Source: Porticoccaceae bacterium (GTDB taxonomy: Bacteria > Pseudomonadota > Gammaproteobacteria > Pseudomonadales > Porticoccaceae). Taken from it: DNA of 64,000 nt. Below are positions 63,379-64,000 of this stretch, piece by piece; the stretch's first letter is position 1; each line of letters opens with the position of its first letter. The stretch covers positions 1-64,000 of the forward strand of contig CACEBC010000003.1 in the NCBI GenBank assembly GCA_902557735.1, written 5' to 3'. The notes under the pieces are model-generated. The model was given only the letters and a program-made list of their open reading frames with translations, searched no databases and was not told the DNA's origin. The translations under genes were made by a program, and so were the position numbers.

Positions 63379-63687
63379 ATGGTTGGTATCGAGTCTCGGC
63401 AAGCTAGCCTAACGCAAAATCAAGGTCCCACTGCCCCTGAATCTCGCATTTCCGGGGCAGCCATCGTTGTGATAAGCTACCTGCTATTACAGCTTGAACG
63501 AATTGCCAGTGAAGATCTCGTCTTCTCCGTACTCAACGCCGTCGGCGCCGCGATGATCCTTTATTCGCTGGCGTTCGACTTCAACTTCTCGGCGATGGTG
63601 ATTGAGGGGTTCTGGGTATTGATCAGCATAATCGGCATCTGGAAATACTACCGCGGTCGGCATGCAACACGGCCGACAGAGATTTAG
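63379..63687 (+). CDS. CBU_0592-type membrane protein, 5' end uncertain
   Basis: From ATG 63379 the frame gives about 102 residues. The core SGAAIVVISYLLLQLERIAS, LNAVGAAMILYSLAFDFNFS and VIEGFWVLISIIGIWKYYRG matches the CBU_0592 family (two to three membrane segments; function unknown). The preceding part (VGIESRQASLTQNQGPTAPE) and anything before it comes from repeat F or the junction, so the natural N-terminus was probably replaced there. Base composition is clearly GC-richer than the repeat side. It lies 35 bp before the CocE-like gene. Confidence 0.68.
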   Translation: MVGIESRQASLTQNQGPTAPESRISGAAIVVISYLLLQLERIASEDLVFSVLNAVGAAMILYSLAFDFNFSAMVIEGFWVLISIIGIWKYYRGRHATRPTEI

Positions 63688-63722
63688 TTGGCCTAACAGG
63701 AAACCTATCTCAGCGGAACGCT

Positions 63723-64000
63723 ATGTCCGAAGCAAATCCACATCAATCCGACGACACATGCGATCGAAGCGAGCGTGAACGGGAGTGGAAGGTTTTTCGC
63801 GACCAAGCTGATCGTGATTGGGCTCCGGAGCTCGCGGAGGAGGAGCGAATCTGCAGGGAAGTCTTGCCGACCAAGGCAATTCCGTTCCCATCCTGCATTC
63901 AGTACCCCGAAATCATCATTGAAAGGGACGTTCCGGTACCGATGCGTGACGGCGTCGTATTGAAAGCAGACGTCTACCGGCCAAAGGCCGAAGGCAAATT
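63723..64000 (+). CDS. CocE/NonD-family hydrolase, N-terminal part
   Basis: The frame is open from ATG 63723 to the right edge (92 codons plus two bases). The segment IIIERDVPVPMRDGVVLKAD followed by VYRPKAEGKF is the standard opening of CocE/NonD or X-Pro-dipeptidyl-peptidase-like (S15) hydrolases, before the alpha/beta domain that would follow outside. The first 60 residues (EREREWKVFRDQADRDWAPE) are a charged N-terminal extension. No strong ribosome-binding site is seen. GC-rich, core-like codon use compared with the repeat region. Confidence 0.75.
   Translation, partial: MSEANPHQSDDTCDRSEREREWKVFRDQADRDWAPELAEEERICREVLPTKAIPFPSCIQYPEIIIERDVPVPMRDGVVLKADVYRPKAEGK

Overview
The window looks like the chromosome of a free-living, probably marine, gammaproteobacterium. 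It is moderately AT-rich and has several TonB-dependent receptors (TBDRs). It also carries a Zur-type zinc regulon with a DUF2796/DUF3299 ABC system, and a dense set of catabolic enzymes (SDR, GST, FAH, LLM, DUF3604). This placement is inferred from gene families; no rRNA or complete tRNA gene is present.

Region 1 (1-32.1 kb) is a catabolic superlocus. It has two DUF3604 lipoproteins (one cut by the left edge), a hotdog thioesterase, two SDRs, a tandem DsbA/HCCA-isomerase-like protein, two GSTs, two fumarylacetoacetate-hydrolase-family enzymes, an LLM flavin monooxygenase, three TBDR loci (one a pseudogene), a GPH-type symporter, two alpha/beta hydrolases, a cupin, and LysR and IclR regulators. 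A fused E1 dehydrogenase is translationally coupled to a malonyltransferase-like acyltransferase. Together they suggest uptake and stepwise breakdown of aromatic or polycyclic organics; the substrate cannot be read from the sequence.

Region 2 (32.6-42.1 kb) is a zinc-starvation cluster. A COG0523 GTPase, a DUF1826 protein and a TBDR with long Asp/His arrays form one leftward unit. A LolCD/MacB-like ABC transporter faces a DUF3299 protein across a divergent promoter. DUF2796, a Zur-like Fur protein and a MerC-domain protein form a third unit. A 25-bp perfect inverted-repeat site (GATA-N5-TATC core) lies before the GTPase, a close relative lies before DUF2796, and a weaker one lies in the divergent promoter. 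These are good Zur-box candidates.

Region 3 (42.3-46 kb) is a short mixed stretch: a secreted Cys protein, a small membrane protein, a Kef-type antiporter, a small unknown and a YjbQ-family protein.

Region 4 (46-63.4 kb) is accessory DNA organised by a dispersed repeat. Seven full or partial copies, all in the same orientation, separate blocks of one to a few unrelated cargo genes (PhoD phosphatase, SDR, thioesterase, glutaredoxin, MltF, gluconolactonase-like, DUF1330, epoxide hydrolase, agmatine deiminase-like, HNH nuclease). The repeat head resembles the 3' end of a tRNA-Ser gene, as expected of tyrosine-recombinase att sites. The same region holds small genes that ordinary gene finders miss: a duplicated 43-residue membrane protein with an exceptionally strong ribosome-binding site, a 28-residue membrane peptide followed by a 25-residue peptide with nine cysteines, and a 44-residue membrane protein. 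Right after the last repeat copy (63.4 kb) the sequence becomes GC-richer and core-like (CBU_0592-type membrane protein, start of a CocE/NonD hydrolase), so the accessory region probably ends there.
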